A program made the position numbers and the translations under genes. 10,425 nucleotides of DNA from Kalaharituber pfeilii (lineage: Eukaryota > Ascomycota > Pezizomycetes > Pezizales > Pezizaceae), in NCBI GenBank assembly GCA_015179045.1, contig WHUZ01000349.1:1-10425 (forward strand), written 5' to 3'. Shown in pieces: positions 6,173 to 10,425 of this stretch. Each line of letters begins with the position of its first letter. The first letter of the stretch is position 1. The notes below the pieces were generated by a model. It ran no database searches, was not told the origin of the DNA, and saw only the letters and a list, made by a program, of their open reading frames with translations.

Positions 6173-7340
6173 TCCGGCGACGAACCCGCTGGACTCGAAG
6201 TACAACTACTCAAAGACGGGCAACTCCTAATCAATGGAGAACCTGTCGAACGAGACTATGACCTTGATGGCATTAATGTCGACGACTGGGAAAGAAGAGA
6301 AGACGGGTTGTTGGTAGTACCGGAAGAATACCGGCCCGAAGTCATGAAACAATGCCACGACTCCGATGTCGCTGGTCACTGGGGAGTGCACGCACTCATG
6401 AAATAATCTCAAGGAACTTCTACTGGGATGGATGGAAGGAAGATACCCAACACTACGTTGCAAGTTGTGCTCCTGTCAAAAGGCTAAAGCAGACAGACAC
6501 CACGACGGACACAACTTATCCCAATGCCAACGGTATCAAACCCTTCGAGGAAATCGCAATGGACTTCGTCGGAGAACTACCAGAGTCAGAAGGCTTCAAT
6601 GCTATCCTCGTCATTACTGACCGGTTTACCAAAGTACAACGATACATACCGGCCAAGACGACTTGGACAGCTACCGATGTCGCATCCGTTTACATCAACG
6701 AGATATGGCGACACCACGGTCTACCTCTTGCAATTACCTCCGACCGTGGACCTCAATTTGCCTCTGCATGCTGGAAAGAGATAAACAACAAGCTTGACAT
6801 CAAGCTCCGACTCTCCACTGCACACCATCCTCAGACTGATGGACTCTCCGAAAGAGCCATCCAAACGTTGAAGCAATACCTACGTATCTTCTGTCACGAT
6901 CGTCAAAACCGTTGGACTACTTGGCTACCCCTAGCCGAGTTCGCCTACAACTCCTCGCGACCTCTACCCACGGTTACACACCCTTCGAAAGCCTATACGG
7001 ATTCAACCCAAAGACCATTCACGTTTCGGACGACCATACCTTCGCATCACCTGCAGCAGAAGACTGGCTCGATCGGATGACTACGGTTCATAACGACATC
7101 CACAACACTCTCAAGAAAATAAACGACAAGAGATCTCAACTTCACATTGAGAAATCTCGTCAGTTCCGAGTAGGAGACCAAGTCCTTGTTGACCGACGCA
7201 ACCTTCGGGTTGTCGCCGGCAATAATAGGGTACTTAGCAATAAGTATATTGGTCCCTATAAGGTCAAGAGAGTTGTTAGTCGGCATGCTATGAACTTGAC
7301 TTACCCGAGGCATCCGCCTACACAAAGTCATCCACACCAG
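6173..7340 (+). pseudogene. Integrase domain with DD35E core and GPY module
   Basis: Joins the DNA copy to the genome. The zinc-binding N-terminus begins QCHDSDVAGHWG (about 6350); the partner cysteines are damaged by three base losses at 6466..6540. The core has Asp at 6562..6564 (AMDF), Asp at 6742..6744 (SDRGPQF) and Glu at 6850..6852 (GLSERA), with exactly 35 residues between the last two, so the DD35E triad is complete. The C-terminus reads QFRVGDQVLVDRRNLR and NKYIGPYKVKRVV (GPY at 7251..7259), the module shared by chromoviruses. Breaks lie near 6390, 6958, 7288 and 7306; relic A keeps an extra base at each site I could align. Confidence 0.9.
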
Positions 7341-7342
7341 CC

Positions 7343-7596
7343 TTCTAAAGCCATACCGAGTCCGAAACGAAGACCAAATGGACCTCGACGATGATGAAGA
7401 AGAACTCTACTACGATATCGACCATGTCGTTGATAGTAGAAGAGTCCGAGGTCAGGTCAAATACCGAATCCGTTGGCAAGGGTACAACGAAGACGATGAT
7501 ACATGGGAACCACTTGCAAACCTTCAACGTGGTATTGAACCACTCAGGGAGTTCCATGAGAATAACCCGCGCAAGCCCAGAGACCCGAACGTCTAA
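7343..7596 (+). pseudogene. HP1-like chromodomain, C-terminus of integrase
   Basis: Reads LYYDIDHVVDSRRVRGQ, VKYRIRWQGYNEDDDTWEP and LANLQRGIEPLREFHE. It follows an acidic DLDDDEEE stretch. The match to HP1-type chromodomains is close (the VxGQVxY and TWEP blocks). The three aromatic cage positions known from HP1 (Tyr before the first strand, Trp of RWQG, aromatic of QGY) are all present, so binding to methylated histone H3 lysine 9 is plausible. Chromodomains of this kind steer integration into heterochromatin. This part is uninterrupted as a frame but lies downstream of many breaks. Confidence 0.9.
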
Positions 7597-7843
7597 AGGC
7601 TTTGAATTCATGTGAGTACTACGTGAACTAGTACTTAACATATCTAATACTGTTGTGCAGGACACACCGGTCTTACCATCGGCCGTTAATACAAAAGTTA
7701 TTAACGAACAAGTACTATGCATTATGGTATGCCGAATTGCTTAGCTATAAAAGATAACTTCACTAACCTACCGAAGGGTCAACGATACTCTCGGGTCGAC
7801 TTAGTAGGCCTTCGGGACGAAGGACCTCTAAGACGGGGGGTGA
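7597..7843 (+). other. 3' untranslated region of the element
   Basis: No coding signal in 247 bp between the pol stop and the LTR. It holds an intron-like block (7612..7660: GTGAGT start, CTAAT branch-like site at 7644..7648, TGCAG end), a hairpin with an eight-base stem (CGTTAATA 7684..7691 with TATTAACG 7699..7706), and a second hairpin with a six-base stem (CCTTCG 7809..7814 with CGAAGG 7818..7823) close to the polypurine tract. The same blocks are recognisable in relic A (872..1110). Confidence 0.6.
7830..7843 (+). other. Polypurine tract
   Basis: AAGACGGGGGGTGA lies directly before the 3' LTR (TGTTA at 7844) and is the expected primer for plus-strand DNA. The two bases GA before TGTTA are what Ty3-type integrases normally trim. 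The tract is conserved in relic A. Confidence 0.75.
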
Positions 7844-8457
7844 TGTTATGGCTAAAGGTAAAGACCTACCGAATATCGGGAAGGTACCACCCCGTACCGT
7901 TATAAGACTTGCTAAGATGTATCTGATCAATACTAGGCGAGCCGCGGTACACTTTGGTTGTTCGGTGGTTACCTCACAGACGTGTGTGTCGGTTCTTGTA
8001 CGTACACTGCACTAATACATGCACGTTGCTTACGGTGCGGTCACGTTGCTTACGTTGCAACCGGCGCCGCTTACAATATCCTTTACTAATAATGCACGGT
8101 TGCAATATAGATAACGCTTCGCTTGCTTATTGGTTTTGGAAAGGGGATCTGCGTTATCATATGTTTCTATTACGTTACTGTTTCTATATTTACTTATCTA
8201 TTTTACGAGATGGTGTTATCACGTTACAGTCATGTTATTAATTATTGACGAGTCATGTATGACGGGCACTTACTATATAAGCCCCGGCTTTCTGCCGTTA
8301 GTTATAAAGAATTAAGACACTAGCGGTGTCCTAAGTTTCATTCAAACTCTACGTCTATCACGTATCTTTCGCCCGCTCTTCTTCGTCGCTCACCTTTAGC
8401 CATACCATTCGTACCGGACCGCTACCGCTTAGCAACGTTGAAGCGCCTGGCCTAACA
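7844..8457 (+). repeat. 3' LTR
   Basis: 614 bp, termini TGTTA (7844..7848) and TAACA (8453..8457), about 99% identical to the 5' LTR. Where the two differ by a transition this copy has the T or A, mostly at former CpG sites (for example TATGG against TACGG at the start). The first GC-rich arm of the inverted repeat is damaged here. Confidence 0.95.
8274..8280 (+). promoter_or_regulatory. TATA box of the 3' LTR
   Basis: TATATAA identical in position to 1818..1824 of the 5' LTR. If active it would drive transcription rightwards into relic A, antisense to the relic's own reading direction. Confidence 0.55.
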
Positions 8458-8462
8458 GGATA
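8458..8462. repeat. Right target-site duplication (GGATA)
   Basis: GGATA directly follows TAACA of the 3' LTR. It matches the left flank GGAGA at four of five positions and equals the expected uninterrupted sequence of relic A. Confidence 0.6.
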
Positions 8463-10095
8463 ACCTTATATAGATGGATACCTTGGAGTAAGTTGAGCTC
8501 ATATGCATACTTACTAACAACTCTCTTAACCTTATAAGGACTAATATAGTTATTGTTAAGTACCCTATGATTGCCAGTAACAACCCGAAGGTTGCATTGG
8601 TCAATAAGGACTTGATCTCCAACTCAGAACTGATGAGACTTTTCAATATAAAGTTGAGACCTCTTATTATTTTTTTTTTGAGAGTATTGTAGATATTGTT
8701 ATAAACTGTGGTCATCCGATTGAGCTAGTCTTCTGCTGCTAGTGATGCAAAGGTATGGTCGTCCAAAATGTGAATTGTCTTTGGGTTGAATCTATATAGG
8801 CTTTCAAAGGGTGTATAACCATAGATAGAGGTAGCTAAGGAGTTGTAGGTAAACTTGGCTAGGGGTAGATAAGTAGTCCAATAGTTTTGATGATCATAAT
8901 AGAAAATATGTAGATATTGCTTCAATGTTTGGATAGCTCTTTCAGAGAGTCCATCGGTCTGGGAATGGTATGCAGTGGAGAGTCAGAGCTTGATGTCAAG
9001 CTTGTGGTTTAATTCTTTCCAGTATACAGAGGCAAATTGAGGTCTACAGTTGGTGGTGATTGCAAGAGGTAGACCATGGTATCACCAGATCTTGTTAATA
9101 TAAACAGATGCAATATCGGTAGCTGTCTAAGTCGTCTTAGCTAGTATATATTATTGTACTTTAGTGAACCAGCTAGTGATAACGAGGATAGTATTGAAGC
9201 CTTTTGACTCTAGTAGTTCTCTGATGAAGTCCATTGCGATTTTCTCGAAGGGCTTGATACTCGTGAGTATTGATATAAGTTGTATCTGTCATGGGTGTCT
9301 ATCTGCTTTAGATTTTTGGTAGAGGGCACAACTTGCAATATAGTATTAGGTATTTTTCTTCCATCCATCCTAGTAAAAGTTCCATGAAATAATTTCGTAA
9401 ATGCGCTGCACTCCCCAGTAACCAGCGACATCAGAGTTGTGGCATTGCTTCATAACTTTGGGCCAGTATTGTTCCAGTACTACCAACAATCCATCTTCTC
9501 TTCTTTCCCAGTTATCAACATTGATACCATCAAGGTCATAGTCTCGTTCGATAGGTTTTCCATTGATTAGTAGTTGCTTGTCTTTGAGAAGTTGTACTTC
9601 GAGTCCAGCAGGTTCATCGCCAGACCTTGTAGTTAGTGCATTGGCTTTCCCATTATCTACTCCTTTCCAGTAGTAGATAAGAAAGTCAAACTCACATAGT
9701 TTAATATACCAGTTTACTTATCGGGAGTTAAGCCTTTACTTAGAGGCGAAGTAAGTGAGGCTATGATGGTCAGTGTATATGTCGACATAGATACCTTGTA
9801 ACCAGGTGCACCATTTGCGGAAGCAGTTAACTATAGCAAGGAGTTCCTTGTCATAGATAGGATAGTTATATTCTACAGAGTTAAGGGCCCTGGAGTGGAA
9901 GTCGATAGGGTAAAGAGTTTTGACTTAGTTAGTAGTATAGTATTGAAAGAGTACGCCTGTAAGAGCTTGATTGCTAGCGTCAGTCTCTATAATTATCAGT
10001 AGGGTACAGTTGTACTACCAAAGTATTAGTATAGACGTGAAGGCATCCTTTAATTCATTAAAGGAGTATTGTTGTGCCTCTATCCAGGTGAAAGA
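8458..10095 (-). pseudogene. Relic A, right part: decayed pol (RNase H and integrase)
   Basis: The minus strand is collinear with about 5717..7325 of the young element, so relic A continues here after the nested insertion. Recognisable parts, moving left: integrase C-terminus with the GPY region (8460..8720), integrase core including PKTIHILDDHTFAS and FTYNSLATS (8725..8925, open frame), integrase D/D region (8930..9240), zinc-finger region (9290..9440), RNase H with the TDHH region (9740..9770) and D-A-S motif (9970..9990). C-to-T and G-to-A changes abound and produce stops, for example TGC to TAC at the zinc-finger cysteine and CGA to TGA in the GPY-proximal part. A ten-base T run at 8670..8679 has lost one base relative to the young copy. 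It ends where another LTR begins at 10096. Confidence 0.88.
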
Positions 10096-10425
10096 TGTTA
10101 CAGCTAAGGTGGAAACTTGCCTACCACTGTGGCAAGGGGCAAGGGTTCCACTACTAATTAGCTGCCACAGCTAAAGGTGAAGACTTATCCGCTAAGGGGA
10201 AAATGCTGACCCTGTAATCGAATATAAGACCAACGCTGATTGACCGGACTGATCACCCGTTAGGCTTGGCTGTTGATTCTCGCATCATTTCGATAGGGCA
10301 GTACTACGGAAGGGTGTGTCATCCGGAATGCAGCTTGATGTATACACTCGAGTTACGGAAGCTTTATTTATATATGTACATGCATTAGTACATTCGTTAT
10401 CTTTGTCCCGTACTATTTTTGCATG
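10096..10425 (+). repeat. Partial LTR of a related but distinct retrotransposon, cut by the window edge
   Basis: Homology to relic A stops at 10095, and TGTTACAGCTAAGG follows, resembling the start of the central LTR (TGTTACGGCTAAAGG). Beyond about 20 bp it differs. A motif occurs twice: CAGCTAAGGTGGAAACTT (10101..10118) and CAGCTAAAGGTGAAGACTT (10168..10186). A TATA-like stretch TATATAT lies at 10369..10375. The sequence keeps many CpG sites, so it looks younger than relic A. Only the first 330 bp are present, so identity as an LTR rests on its terminal similarity and on the abrupt junction within relic A. Confidence 0.55.

Larger units (their letters stand above)
4291..7596 (+). pseudogene. 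pol: pol polyprotein (PR-RT-RH-IN-chromodomain), broken by about 15 one-base deletions
   Basis: Made as Gag-Pol by the -1 slip at 4285..4291, it ends at TAA 7594..7596, a stop also kept in relic A. The reading frame steps back by one base near 4526, 5060, 5134, 5405, 5555, 5801, 5912, 6025, 6390, 6958, 7288 and 7306, plus three losses between 6466 and 6540 that cancel out. Every step has the same direction. Examples: five A instead of six at 5060..5064, and GGGCCTT at 5909..5915 where relic A keeps GGGCCCTT. Between breaks the protein is well conserved, catalytic residues are mostly present and no substitution stop is seen. Restored length would be about 1,100 codons, normal for a chromovirus pol. 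Confidence 0.9.
1388..8457 (+). mobile_element. Full-length Ty3/gypsy chromovirus retrotransposon
   Basis: A 7,070-bp element bounded by two 614-bp LTRs. Order: LTR, primer site, upstream ORF, gag with CCHC knuckle, protease, reverse transcriptase, RNase H, integrase, chromodomain, polypurine tract, LTR. Integrase downstream of RT places it in Ty3/gypsy (Metaviridae). The C-terminal chromodomain and GPY module place it among chromoviruses, and the likely self-priming suggests the Tf1/sushi side. LTR divergence of about 0.8% (five substitutions) means recent insertion. All coding regions carry one-base deletions, so as written the copy is non-autonomous. It lies inside relic A, in the opposite orientation. 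Confidence 0.95.

Noticed and set aside
7378..7596. Chromodomain as an independent small gene starting at the ATG at 7378
   Set aside because: The same frame is the continuation of integrase after the break near 7306, and the ATG is an internal Met of the acidic linker.
7809..7823. Apparent compensatory pairing change in the 3' hairpin (CCTTCG/CGAAGG here, CCTTCA/TGAAGG in relic A)
   Set aside because: Both changed bases are at CpG sites that decay to TpG/CpA in relic A, so the symmetric change is expected without selection for structure.
1..10425. Host genes, tRNA/rRNA genes, CRISPR arrays or bacterial features
   Set aside because: Every stretch is explained by the retrotransposon, its relics or LTRs; no other coding or RNA pattern was found.

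Overview
The window is a fungal transposon nest. I see no host gene and no RNA gene. The centre is a 7,070-bp Ty3/gypsy LTR retrotransposon of the chromovirus type (1388..8457, plus strand). Its 614-bp LTRs have TGTTA/TAACA ends and differ at only about five substitutions and two one-base indels. The presence of a chromodomain, a self-priming type of primer site and C-to-T decay of the older copies points to a filamentous fungus, probably an ascomycete, with repeat-directed mutation and/or DNA methylation. The species cannot be named from the sequence.

Layout. 1..278: minus-strand relic of the integrase N-terminal region of a divergent relative (relic C). 279..1387: minus-strand relic A, a decayed copy of the central family, reading (reversed) 3' LTR, polypurine tract, 3' UTR and chromodomain. 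1388..8457: the young element, which landed inside relic A. It carries LTR, primer binding site, a 124-codon upstream ORF (hydrophobic helix plus coiled coil), gag (2351..4297, with CCHC knuckle), a gag-pol -1 frameshift signal (4285..4329), pol (protease, RT, RNase H, integrase, chromodomain; to 7596), 3' UTR, polypurine tract and LTR. 8458..10095: the rest of relic A (integrase back to RNase H). 10096..10425: start of a third, related LTR, cut by the window edge.

How it fits together. Gag would form the particle. A -1 slip on GGGAAAC just before the gag stop would make Gag-Pol. The 5' end of the RNA may prime its own reverse transcription. Integrase with an HP1-like chromodomain would direct insertion to heterochromatin, which agrees with the element sitting in an old copy of its own family. 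Relic A is disabled by C-to-T and G-to-A changes, including CGA-to-TGA and TGG-to-TAG/TGA stops. The young copy shows a different kind of damage: I count about 24 reading-frame breaks in gag and pol, every one a net loss of one base, with no nonsense substitution. The decayed relic still holds the missing base at the sites I could compare. Either this is deletion-biased consensus error over an intact element, or an unusual mutational process.
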